DNA of 64,000 nucleotides from Spirochaetota bacterium (GTDB lineage Bacteria; Spirochaetota; UBA4802; UBA5368): the NCBI GenBank assembly GCA_035477215.1, contig DATIKU010000008.1, forward strand, positions 96,533 to 160,532. The letters run 5' to 3'. Position 1 is the first letter of the stretch, and every line of letters begins with the position of its first letter. Positions 56,157-64,000 of this stretch are shown here, piece after piece. The notes under the pieces are model-generated. The model was not told the DNA's origin. It did no database searches and was given only the letters and a program-made list of their open reading frames with translations. A program made the translations under genes and the position numbers.

Positions 56157-58667
56157 TCAGGCGCGCTTTTTTCTGCCCAACTCTATCGGAACCGGCACGG
56201 CCCCCCATATATCGCGGCAGTACTCGGCGATAGTGCGGTCGCTCGAGAACTTCCCTATGCGCGCCACGTTGAGAATGGACATGCGCGCCCATCGATCGAC
56301 GTCCGCGTAGACTTCCGAAACGCGCTCCTGGCACCTGACATACGCCGTGTAATCGGCGCACAGCAGATAGTGATCGCCTCCAAGGAGCGAGTCGGTGAGC
56401 AAGCGGAAGAACGCCGGCTCGGACGGACTGAAAAAGCCGCCGGCGATCATGTCGATCGCTTCTGCAAGCTCCCCGTCGCGCTCGTAGTAGTCGCGCGGCG
56501 AGTAGCCGCCCGCGCGAAGCTCGTTCGCCTCGTTCGCCTTGAGGCCGAAGATGAAGATGTTATCATCCCCCACCTCCTCCGCTATTTCGATGTTCGCGCC
56601 GTCGAGCGTCCCGATGGTGAGCGCACCGTTGAGCGCGAACTTCATGTTGCCGGTGCCCGAGGCCTCGGTGCCCGCCGTCGAGATCTGCTCCGAGAGGTCG
56701 GCCGCGGGGATGAGCTTCTCGGCCATGGAGACCGAGTAGTTGGGCAGGAATACGACGCGAAGCCGATCCCGGGATGCCGGATCGGAATTGACCAGGCGCG
56801 CGATCGAGGTGATGAGCTTGATGATGAGCTTGGCGATATGGTATCCCGGAGCGGCCTTTCCCGCGAAGAGTATGGTGCGCGGCGCGGCGCCGGTATCGCG
56901 GCCTTTGCGCGCGCGATTGTAAAGCGTCACCGCATGAAGCGCGTTGAGGAGCTGCCGCTTGTACTCGTGTATGCGCTTCACCTGGCAGTCGAAGATCGAC
57001 TCCGGGTCAACCACGACATCGCACCGCTCGTCGATGAAGCGCGCCAGTCCCTGCTTGTTCGCCCTCTTTACCCGCATCCACTCCGCGCGAAACGCGGCGT
57101 CCCCGGCCAGCGGCTCGAGGGCGCGCAGGTGGTTCAGGTCCTTCGCCCAGCCGTCGCCGATACGCGAGCTTATGAGTGCCGAGAGGGCCGGGTTGCAGTG
57201 CATGAGCCATCGGCGCTGGGTTATGCCGTTGGTCTTGTTGTTGAATCGTTCGGGCCACAGCTCGTTAAAATCCTTGAAGAGCGTCGCCTTGATGATGTCC
57301 GTGTGGAGCGCGGCGACGCCGTTCACCGAATGACTTCCGGTGATGGCGAGGCTGGCCATGCGAACACGCTTCTCGGGCCCCTCCTCGATGATGGACATGC
57401 GCGAGAGCCGCGCCGGGTCGCCGGGAAAGGCGACGCTCACGCGCTCCAGGAACCGGCGGTTGATCTCGTAGATGATCTGCAGGTGGCGCGGGAGCAGCCG
57501 TTCCATCAGCGAAGCGGGCCACTTCTCGAGCGCCTCGGGAAGCACCGTGTGGTTGGTGTAGCCGAAGGTGCCGCGGCAGATGTCCCAGGCCTCGTCCCAT
57601 TCAAGGCGCTCGCGGTCGACCAGAACCCTCATGAGCTCGGGGATGGCGATCGCCGGGTGCGTATCGTTAAGCTGGATGGCCACCTTCTCCGGGAACTCGG
57701 CGAAGCCGTCGTGTGTCTTGCGGTAGCGGCGCATGATATCCTGAAGAGTGGCCGAGACGAAGAAGTATTCCTGCTTGAGCCGCAGCTCCCTTCCCTCGAA
57801 GATGTTGTCGTTTGGATAGAGCACCTTGGAGATGGTCTCGGACTGGGCCTTCTCGGACACGGCCTTCTCGTAGTCGCCGTGGTTGAAATAGCCCAGATCG
57901 AACTCGCGCGTGGACTTTGCCGACCACAGGCGCAGGTTGTTCACCGTGTTGTTGCGGAATCCCGGTACCGGCGTGTCATAGGCCATCGCGAGGAGGACCT
58001 CGGAGTCGACCCAGTCGGAGCGGAAGCGGCCCGCGTCGTCGTGGTACTGGTGCACCCTGCCGTAGAACTTCACCGGGTAGAGAAACTCCGGACGCGGAAA
58101 CTCCCAGGGATTGCCGAAGCGCAGCCAGTTGTCCGGCGTCTCCACCTGATAGCCGTTGATGATGCGCTGAAAGAAGATGCCGTAGTCGTAGCGGATGCCG
58201 TATCCCACCGCGGGGATTTCGAGCGTGGCGAGCGAGTCCATGAAGCAGGCGGCAAGCCGTCCGAGACCGCCGTTGCCCAGGCCCGCGTCCCATTCCAGGT
58301 CCGCGAGGGCGTCCATGGAGTGGCCGAGCTCATCCACCGCGCGGCGCATGCTCTCCATGAGGCCCAGGTTGATGAGGCTGTTCCCCAGGGCCCGTCCCAT
58401 GAGGTATTCCATGGAAAGGTAGTAGACGCGTTTCACATCATATTTGTAGTAGGACTGCTGGGTCTCGATCCAACGCTCGATGAGCCTGTCCCGCACCGTG
58501 AGCGCAAGGCTGTGGAAGAGGTCCCGCTCCGTGGCGGAGTACTCGTCCTTGCTGAGCGAGAACTCCAGATGGTTGACGAAAGACACTTTAAGCGATTCAG
58601 CATCGCCCCCCTTGAGCTCGTTGGTGGACGGGGAAAGGTTCGGGTTCGGCTTTTTTCGCGGGGCCAT
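56157..58667 (-). CDS. glgP: Glycogen/starch phosphorylase
   Basis: 836 residues. GAGGAGGAAAAGCCC precedes the ATG. Family blocks: YYLSMEYLMGRALGNSLINL, DAGLGNGGLGRLAACFMDSL (phosphate/glucose site), FFQRIINGYQVETPDNWLRF, AIQLNDTHPAIAIPELMRVL and, at the pyridoxal site, EASGTGNMKFALNGALTIGT with the PLP Lys. It releases glucose-1-phosphate from glycogen. No other glg gene is in the window. The long open frame on the opposite strand is an artefact of codon bias. Confidence 0.97.
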   Translation of the reverse strand: MAPRKKPNPNLSPSTNELKGGDAESLKVSFVNHLEFSLSKDEYSATERDLFHSLALTVRDRLIERWIETQQSYYKYDVKRVYYLSMEYLMGRALGNSLINLGLMESMRRAVDELGHSMDALADLEWDAGLGNGGLGRLAACFMDSLATLEIPAVGYGIRYDYGIFFQRIINGYQVETPDNWLRFGNPWEFPRPEFLYPVKFYGRVHQYHDDAGRFRSDWVDSEVLLAMAYDTPVPGFRNNTVNNLRLWSAKSTREFDLGYFNHGDYEKAVSEKAQSETISKVLYPNDNIFEGRELRLKQEYFFVSATLQDIMRRYRKTHDGFAEFPEKVAIQLNDTHPAIAIPELMRVLVDRERLEWDEAWDICRGTFGYTNHTVLPEALEKWPASLMERLLPRHLQIIYEINRRFLERVSVAFPGDPARLSRMSIIEEGPEKRVRMASLAITGSHSVNGVAALHTDIIKATLFKDFNELWPERFNNKTNGITQRRWLMHCNPALSALISSRIGDGWAKDLNHLRALEPLAGDAAFRAEWMRVKRANKQGLARFIDERCDVVVDPESIFDCQVKRIHEYKRQLLNALHAVTLYNRARKGRDTGAAPRTILFAGKAAPGYHIAKLIIKLITSIARLVNSDPASRDRLRVVFLPNYSVSMAEKLIPAADLSEQISTAGTEASGTGNMKFALNGALTIGTLDGANIEIAEEVGDDNIFIFGLKANEANELRAGGYSPRDYYERDGELAEAIDMIAGGFFSPSEPAFFRLLTDSLLGGDHYLLCADYTAYVRCQERVSEVYADVDRWARMSILNVARIGKFSSDRTIAEYCRDIWGAVPVPIELGRKKRA

Positions 58668-58842
58668 GGGCTTTTCCTCCTGCTGGCTGAATTATACATC
58701 ATCGGCCGAGGGCATGCAATAAAATTATTCCAGAACATCCGATCCGCGCTACAATTAATCATTGCCATTTCGGCATTCGGACACATCATGATTCGGCGGG
58801 ATTTCAATGCGCACGCCACGCTTCCAACCGGGAGGTCGCCCA

Positions 58843-59943
58843 ATGTTTGAGAACGCGCTTATGACCAACAGGTTCGGCCTGCACCGGGCGCGTATCGATC
58901 GCGAGCTTGTCATTCACCTTAATGGAGATTCGATCCAGCGTTACCTCGGGATCGAGGTTGGCCAAAGTACCGTCGACGCAAGTATTCTTTTCCCCGAAAT
59001 CGTCGGAATAGAACATAAAATCCACACCATTCTCGATGGCGGAAGCCGCGAAACCGCCATCAAACGTATCAACAGGATTTTAAACGATCATCACGGTTCG
59101 GAGATATTCTTCGACCTTTACATATTGAAAGACGATAGCGAAGATGGGACCCTTGCATTGATCATCAGGGATGTGACCGGCGAGTGCCTGATACGACAAT
59201 CCCTCCAGCAGCGACGAAACGACATAGAACTGCTCCAGCGAGACCTCACCGAGAAGAACCATCAGCTCATCAGGAGCCAGGAAGAGCTTCAGCGGCTCAA
59301 CAGCGATCTCGAGAAGGTGGTGGACAGACGCACCCACGAGCTCCAGGCAAGCATTGATCTTTCCAAAAGGCTTTTCAGCCAGACCGTCAACGCTCTCATG
59401 TTCGCGATGGAAAAGCGGGACCCCTACACGGTCGGCCACCAGCAGCGCGTGAGCATCCTCGCGGCGGCCATCGGGCGGGAGCTCGGCCTTTCGGACAATG
59501 TCATCGAGGGAATAAACATGGCGAGCCGGCTCCACGACATAGGAAAGATATACGTGCCGAGCGAGTTTCTGACCAAACCCATGCGGCTCACCGAAGCTGA
59601 ATTCAGCGTCGTCCAGACACATTCACGCGTCGGCTACGAGATACTCCGCGACATCGAGTTTCCGTGGCCGGTCGCGACAATTACGCTCCAGCACCACGAA
59701 AAATGCGACGGTTCGGGATACCCCGACGGCCTCACGGCGGATAAAATCCTGCTCGAATCAAAAATCATAATCGTAGCCGATGTGGTCGAGGCCATGGCGA
59801 CGTTCCGTCCGTACCGCTACTCGTCAAGTATTGAAAGCGCGTTGGATGAAATCGAAAAGAACAGCGGGAAGCTGTACGATTCTCAGATCGTCGGCACGTG
59901 TCTGAACCTGTTCAGGGAAAAAGGGTTCAGATGGGATGACTAG
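58843..59943 (+). CDS. PAS-like / HD-GYP domain signalling protein
   Basis: 366 residues from the ATG at 58843, with GGGAGG upstream. Residues about 5-130 are a PAS-like sensor (FGLHRARIDRELVIHLNGDS, GIEVGQSTVDASILFPEIVG, LALIIRDVTGECLIRQSLQQ), followed by a coiled linker and the HD-GYP domain: RLHDIGKIYVPSEFLTKP, VQTHSRVGYEILRDIEFPWP, and HHEKCDGSGYPDGLTADKIL with the GYP signature. HD-GYP proteins hydrolyse cyclic-di-GMP. The sensor is homologous to the one in the convergent SpoIIE gene. Confidence 0.92.
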   Translation: MFENALMTNRFGLHRARIDRELVIHLNGDSIQRYLGIEVGQSTVDASILFPEIVGIEHKIHTILDGGSRETAIKRINRILNDHHGSEIFFDLYILKDDSEDGTLALIIRDVTGECLIRQSLQQRRNDIELLQRDLTEKNHQLIRSQEELQRLNSDLEKVVDRRTHELQASIDLSKRLFSQTVNALMFAMEKRDPYTVGHQQRVSILAAAIGRELGLSDNVIEGINMASRLHDIGKIYVPSEFLTKPMRLTEAEFSVVQTHSRVGYEILRDIEFPWPVATITLQHHEKCDGSGYPDGLTADKILLESKIIIVADVVEAMATFRPYRYSSSIESALDEIEKNSGKLYDSQIVGTCLNLFREKGFRWDD

Positions 59944-61205
59944 GGAACGCCGGTAATCTCGAACGAAAGAATGGTGATGTCGTCATGCAAGGACTCGTCA
60001 TCACGGAACCGGTCGCAGAATTCGAGTATTCTTCCGTGAGTTTCTTCCAGGGTCGATGCCCGGGAAAAGGCGAACATCTCCTCGAGCCCCTCGTCGAAAC
60101 CGATCATTCCGCCGGCGCCGTTCCCCGATTCGGGAAGACCGTCGGTATAGAGAAACAATCTGTCACCCGGGTGAAGCGACACCGTTACCGTCCTTGTCCG
60201 AAGCGGCGACCTGAATCCCAGCATCATTCCATCTCCCCGCAGAAAATCGATCGCGCCGCCGGAACGCACCACCACCGGCGACGGATGCCCTCCGGACGCG
60301 AACACGAACCGGGCGTTATTCTCATCCACCCTTGAGAGAATGCCGTAAATGCAGGTGACATAGCTTTCGTTCAGATTGCCGATGAGCATTTCATTGAGTC
60401 GCTCGAGCAGAACGTCCGGTGTCGCGCCGTAATCCCTGAAGACCTGCCTGATGGAGGACTTCAGGAGCGCGATGAATAAAGCGGCCGTAACCCCGTGTCC
60501 CGTAACGTCACCGACATAGACCGCGAAGGCGCCATCATCCATCTCCATGAGCGCCAAAAAATCCCCGCCAACCTCCTCCAGCGGACGATAGGTATAGGCC
60601 GTGCGCAGCCACGAAACCTCCGGCGGGGTGAATTCGACCAGCTCACGCTGCACCTTTTCGGCCATGCGCAGCTCCCTGGTCATCCTGTCGTTACGACGCA
60701 GCAACTCCTCGCGGCTCCTCGTCAACGATTCTTCGGTGGCATGGAGCATGTTTATATACCGAAGGGTCGTTTCGTTGAGTGCTTTCAGGTTCTCGTCTTT
60801 TCGCCTGAGCGCTTCACTGAGAAGCGAAACCTCATGCCCCGCCTGCTGGAGCAGGCGTCGGGCCTCGAGTTCTCCCGTTACATCATGGAGGACCACGAGA
60901 GCACGCCGGGTTTTCGATGCCAAAGAGTAAATATGGAGATCATAGTAGACCTTGCCGCTCGCGCATAGAATATTCGCGATAGACAATTCGCCGCCTCCAT
61001 CGAGCACCCTTTCGATGTCGTCCTCCCGGCCGACGAGCTCCGGAAAAATAATGAACGCGGAAACACCGTCGGGGATTTCACGTCCCAGTGTCCTCGAAAT
61101 ATTTTCGCCGGAATCGGAAAGGGTCAGGTCGCCGTTGAGATAGACGAAATGAAGGCCGAAACGATCGCAGAGCGCCGTTATTATTTCCGGGTCGGGGAGC
61201 ATCAT
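59940..61205 (-). CDS. PAS-like / PP2C (SpoIIE-type) phosphatase
   Basis: 421 residues. Residues about 5-130 share the PAS-like sensor of the HD-GYP protein (DRFGLHFVYLNGDLTLSDSG, DGVSAFIIFPELVGREDDIE, VVLHDVTGELEARRLLQQAG). A coiled linker leads into the SpoIIE domain: YRPLEEVGGDFLALMEMDDG, VYVGDVTGHGVTAALFIALL, DRLFLYTDGLPESGNG and the final HDDITILSFE, which include the metal-binding Asp residues. Such phosphatases act on STAS-domain proteins in partner switching; a STAS gene is at 14269. 54 bp after the GTPase gene. Confidence 0.92.
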   Translation of the reverse strand: MMLPDPEIITALCDRFGLHFVYLNGDLTLSDSGENISRTLGREIPDGVSAFIIFPELVGREDDIERVLDGGGELSIANILCASGKVYYDLHIYSLASKTRRALVVLHDVTGELEARRLLQQAGHEVSLLSEALRRKDENLKALNETTLRYINMLHATEESLTRSREELLRRNDRMTRELRMAEKVQRELVEFTPPEVSWLRTAYTYRPLEEVGGDFLALMEMDDGAFAVYVGDVTGHGVTAALFIALLKSSIRQVFRDYGATPDVLLERLNEMLIGNLNESYVTCIYGILSRVDENNARFVFASGGHPSPVVVRSGGAIDFLRGDGMMLGFRSPLRTRTVTVSLHPGDRLFLYTDGLPESGNGAGGMIGFDEGLEEMFAFSRASTLEETHGRILEFCDRFRDDESLHDDITILSFEITGVP

Positions 61206-61259
61206 TCCGGGGCACTGGCATTGACACGAGGCGCCATATAAGATTTCCGTCGCATGACA

Positions 61260-61760
61260 TCAATCCAGAAGCCGGGAAGCGAGCAACGCAAAGGCCCTCT
61301 CCACGTTCTCACCCGTCCTGCAGCTTGTTAATAACGCGGGGATATCGCCGGAGATGCCGGTCCTCCGGGCAATCTCCTGAACGTCAACCGGCCCTGCAAG
61401 CAGATCTTTCTTATTGAAAGCGATCACGCTGGACGAACCGGGATTCACTTCTTCGAACGCGCGCATCTGGGAAGGGATGTCGCCGATCGTTTCCGGGCGG
61501 CTGAGGTCACCGACAAATACGGCGCCCGCGGCTCCGGCAAGATACGAAGCGGCGACCTTCTGGAACCCGTAATCGCCAGCGAGATCCCAGATGATGAGAA
61601 CGATCGAGTCGGAGCCAAGGGTTATTTCTTTTTTGGTGATGTGTACGCCGATTGTCGTGAGATAGTTCTCGCTGAACTGATTGTACACATATCGCTGTAT
61701 GAGGCTTGTCTTGCCGACCGCGAAATCGCCCAAAAGGCACACCTTCTTCCGTATCAGCAT
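61260..61760 (-). CDS. Rab/Ras-like small GTPase
   Basis: 166 residues. G1 is KVCLLGDFAVGKTSLIQRYV, G2 Thr in NYLTTIGVHITKKEI, G3 WDLAGDYGF, G4 AFNKKDLLAG and G5 TSCRTGENVE. This is a compact Ras-superfamily GTPase without the C-terminal lipid-modification motif of eukaryotic Rab. The catalytic Gln after DxxG is Asp (DLAGD), so intrinsic hydrolysis may be slow and depend on a partner. Between the OmpA-type gene (44 bp) and the SpoIIE gene (54 bp) on one strand, so probably one operon. Confidence 0.9.
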   Translation of the reverse strand: MLIRKKVCLLGDFAVGKTSLIQRYVYNQFSENYLTTIGVHITKKEITLGSDSIVLIIWDLAGDYGFQKVAASYLAGAAGAVFVGDLSRPETIGDIPSQMRAFEEVNPGSSSVIAFNKKDLLAGPVDVQEIARRTGISGDIPALLTSCRTGENVERAFALLASRLLD

Positions 61761-61804
61761 GAAGTCGACGCCCCCTTTCCCCGCCTGTTTGTCTCCCGCA
61801 TGGC

Positions 61805-63553
61805 CTATCTCCCTTCCGCCACCCGGGCAAATATCATTATGCCCCGCTCCTCGCGGTGCGCCGCCATACGGGGATCGGACTCTATCAGGGCCGGATCGAA
61901 CGGAAACATATGCACCCTCGCCGGCTCCATTCCCCTCGCGATAAGACCGCCGCGCACCGCCGCCATCCTCCGCTCGGCCAGCGACTTGTTTATCTGGAAG
62001 CTGCCCGTATTGTCCGCGAAAGCCACAACATCCACATGCACGGCCGGATGGTGGCGAATGATTTCATAGATCCGTTTGACCAAAAAATCCTGCTCCTTAC
62101 CGATCACGGCGACATTAATGGGGAAGCGGATGACGATCTTCTCGAGCTCCTCCCTGGTCTGGGCGAGCAAAACGGCGTCCATGCGCCGCCTGATATCCCC
62201 CATCTCCTCGCGGAAACGGTTTATTCGCTCGATATCGACCACCAGCACCCGGTTGTCCAACCCTTTTACCCCGGGCGCGGATGCAAGCGTTTCGCCCAGT
62301 CCGCGCACAACATCTTCCGACGAAGCCACCCCCGTGGCCGTTACGGCGCCGCGGTTGACATCAAGACTCACGTCGTACAGGTGCGCCGGCATCGTGCGTC
62401 CCAGCCGTTCGTTCAGGGCGGCTTCAATACGGGAATCGTTCCACACGTGATAGAGTGCCGCGCCGCCCAGATAGAAAAAAATGAGGGCGAGAATCACTCC
62501 CGCGGCCTTCAGGCGTGCGAATGGGGCCGTTTCACCCGTATCCTTTGCGGGAAGCGTGCTGAAACGCTCGACGAAACCCCTGACCGGACCACGCAGCGGC
62601 TCGAGAGAATCCATATCGCCTTTGAAGGCGCGCACCAGCGAGCGATTACCCCGGTGCAGCTCGAGCGTGAAGCGGTTCATTTCAAGATTGAACTCCATAT
62701 CGGGAGTGCCGCTGACGACGAACGCGGCAAAAAAATACGGCTCCGCACGGATCATGATACGGGCATCACCGTAGGAAATCTCGTTTACCTCTTCGTCGTG
62801 TTTCTTCCTGAATGAAGTCTTGATGAAGTCCCTGATGGCGGTCAGCATTCCACTAACCAGGTCGCGGTCCACATCGCCCTCGGCCTTTCGCGAATGGTGG
62901 GCCAGGAGGATGCCGCTCTTTTTCTCGATGATGAAAAGCTCCTCTACGATAAACGGAAGCGTGTCGCGCAGAATCAGTTCTCCCACCGGCACTCCGCTGA
63001 TGCGTGACCGTGCCCGGTAGCGCCACAGCCTGAGGCTTGTCGCGGCCTCCAGCCTCTTGTCGATGTACTGGGCGAGTGAACGCAGGGCCTCGCTCATCTT
63101 CTTCGCGATGAGCGCTCCCATGATGGGATAGATTTCGTCGAAGAGGTCCGCGCGCGGGAGATAGTCCCTCCCTTTGACGGTTCGCAGATCCTTCTCTACC
63201 ACATCGAGCCTGCGCGCGTTCTTATACGCAAGGCGTATCTCGTCCACGGTTTCCGTGATGGGATAGAATGTAATTCGAATATACTCGCCGTCGGTTCGCG
63301 ATTCCAGGATGCGTCGACGGTGGAGTGCCTGGACGAGGCGATATGCCTCGCTGGTGAAAACGCCGGCATCGCGCGCGAGGACGGGATAGCGCGTTCGAAG
63401 CGCCACGCGCATGTGGTCGGTCTGCTCCATGAGCAGCCCGAGCATAAGGGTCTCCTTATCGTCGAGATTGTGTATCCTGACGAAGTGCCTGAGGTACGGA
63501 TTGTCGAGATCATCGATATGCTTGAGTGCTTTTGTATCTATTTCTCTTGCCAT
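61805..63553 (-). CDS. Longin-like / BON / OmpA membrane signalling protein
   Basis: 582 residues. Residues about 60-100 resemble a winged helix (VFTSEAYRLVQALHRRRILE). Residues 198-315 look like a roadblock/longin-type domain (FIVEELFIIEKKSGILLAHH, DLVSGMLTAIRDFIKTSFRK). One transmembrane helix (about 349-369) leads to a periplasmic BON-like region (375-440) and an OmpA-type peptidoglycan-binding domain (475-575; VDVVAFADNTGSFQINKSLA, then ERRMAAVRGGL). It could link a cytoplasmic GTPase to the cell wall, since it is directly followed by the Rab-like GTPase gene. The longin assignment is by pattern. Confidence 0.78.
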   Translation of the reverse strand: MAREIDTKALKHIDDLDNPYLRHFVRIHNLDDKETLMLGLLMEQTDHMRVALRTRYPVLARDAGVFTSEAYRLVQALHRRRILESRTDGEYIRITFYPITETVDEIRLAYKNARRLDVVEKDLRTVKGRDYLPRADLFDEIYPIMGALIAKKMSEALRSLAQYIDKRLEAATSLRLWRYRARSRISGVPVGELILRDTLPFIVEELFIIEKKSGILLAHHSRKAEGDVDRDLVSGMLTAIRDFIKTSFRKKHDEEVNEISYGDARIMIRAEPYFFAAFVVSGTPDMEFNLEMNRFTLELHRGNRSLVRAFKGDMDSLEPLRGPVRGFVERFSTLPAKDTGETAPFARLKAAGVILALIFFYLGGAALYHVWNDSRIEAALNERLGRTMPAHLYDVSLDVNRGAVTATGVASSEDVVRGLGETLASAPGVKGLDNRVLVVDIERINRFREEMGDIRRRMDAVLLAQTREELEKIVIRFPINVAVIGKEQDFLVKRIYEIIRHHPAVHVDVVAFADNTGSFQINKSLAERRMAAVRGGLIARGMEPARVHMFPFDPALIESDPRMAAHREERGIMIFARVAEGR

Positions 63554-63616
63554 CCTGAAACCGTCCCGCCTGGAATGGTTCCGACGATCGTCGCCGTTTT
63601 ACTCGACAGGCGCTCG

Positions 63617-63649
63617 TTGAGTTATATACACAACTCAAACATATATCAA
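63617..63649 (-). promoter_or_regulatory. Promoter and operator of the OmpA-GTPase-SpoIIE operon
   Basis: On the minus strand, -35 TTGATA (63644-63649) and -10 TATAAC (63621-63626) are 17 bp apart, 70 bp before the first gene's ATG. The inverted repeat TTGAGTT ... AACTCAA (63617-63623 and 63632-63638) spans the -10 box and spacer, so a repressor could block the promoter. Confidence 0.65.
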
Positions 63650-63692
63650 GTATTAATTTTACAGTACGGTGCTCGCCTTGATTCCCACCACA

Positions 63693-63890
63693 TCACTCGA
63701 CAAGCCCTGTCTCGCGCATCGCCGCGTATAGCGCCTCCTTCCTAAAGCGTATATCCTCCGGTTTGCGAACATCCAGGTTGATCGCGAAGAACCATGTATC
63801 GTCGTCCGTCTCCACCCAGCCGGCATACCAGCCTGCCTGCGGCTTCGCGCCCATGGCCAAACCGGTCCCGGCGAGGATGTCAAGTATCAT
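63693..63890 (-). pseudogene. Class D beta-lactamase-like C-terminal remnant
   Basis: 65 residues of clear similarity to the C-terminus of OXA-type (class D) beta-lactamases or BlaR sensor domains: GWYAGWVETDDDTWFFAINL, then KALYAAMRETG-like FRKEALYAAMRETGLVE. The active-site KTG triad reads GTG (in ILAGTGLAMGAKPQ), losing the catalytic Lys. The upstream text has an in-frame TAG and no upstream Ser-x-x-Lys. It is a nonfunctional remnant at the window edge. Confidence 0.65.
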
Positions 63891-64000
63891 GTGGATGATA
63901 TATCCGTTGACAGGTGCGCCGCTGCGATGCTATACACTGCCCATCGGACGCGCCGGACACCGTCAGAACTCGAGGCGGACACTATCGGTTCGGAATGACC

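Noticed and set aside
56370..58850. An 826-codon open frame on the plus strand opposite glgP
   Set aside because: It lies opposite a certain glycogen phosphorylase gene; GC-rich codon use keeps the antisense frame open, and no domain is visible in it.

Overview
The window is a GC-rich, gene-dense stretch of a diderm (Gram-negative-type) bacterial chromosome. Envelope genes support this: a metallopeptidase with a C-terminal outer-membrane barrel, an OmpA-family peptidoglycan-binding protein, an RseC homologue, a heptose-bisphosphate phosphatase homologue and RecBCD. The mixture of TPR proteins, STAS/SpoIIE/HD-GYP signalling, a Rab-like GTPase and a small Lys/Ala-rich histone-like protein is compatible with an environmental spirochaete or another deep-branching lineage. 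That placement is inference only; there is no rRNA gene in the window.

Layout. 1-5.8 kb: a penicillin-acylase-family gene running off the left edge, a MarR regulator flanked by two copies of one 32-bp operator, two methyltransferases, and a large fusion of metallopeptidase, beta-propeller and barrel. 6-9.5 kb: an ATPase-HDOD signalling protein, glyQ without an adjacent glyS, and a DHH phosphoesterase. 9.5-18.8 kb: eight minus-strand genes that look like one operon. They encode a coiled-coil protein, two membrane-anchored TPR proteins with degenerate Mrr-nuclease-like tails, a cNMP-binding/P-loop/dead-patatin fusion, a membrane protein, a STAS protein, a large glycosidase-like protein and a ParB-like protein. 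19-26.6 kb: tRNA-Ala, a DUF1015 gene, a compact site-2 protease, greA, rseC, an iron-type ABC importer and an AT-rich HEPN/MNT pair whose HEPN gene is frameshifted. 26.7-35.5 kb: recD-recB-recC. 35.5-39.2 kb: mobB/mobA, an XRE-cupin regulator, purF and tRNA-Trp. 39.3-50.4 kb: a patchwork of accessory genes (VapBC, small membrane proteins, a secreted zinc phospholipase C/nuclease homologue, an acyl-CoA ligase, a GNAT acetyltransferase, gmhB, a histone-like protein, a broken aminotransferase, a nitroreductase, a B12-radical SAM protein and a lone response regulator). 50.7-56.1 kb: TetR, a GltS-type symporter and a three-gene corrinoid methyl-transfer operon behind a perfect palindrome. 56.1-63.9 kb: glycogen phosphorylase, then a signalling block (PAS-HD-GYP facing PAS-SpoIIE, Rab-like GTPase and a longin-like/BON/OmpA membrane protein), and finally a class D beta-lactamase remnant.

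The best candidates for an undescribed system are (a) the GTPase/OmpA/SpoIIE operon at 59.9-63.6 kb, whose promoter carries an inverted repeat and whose phosphatase shares its sensor domain with the convergent HD-GYP gene, and (b) the 9.5-18.8 kb operon, in which three proteins carry enzyme folds that have lost catalytic residues. The corrinoid operon at 53.2-56.1 kb has the three parts of a methyl-transfer pathway, but its substrate cannot be read from sequence.
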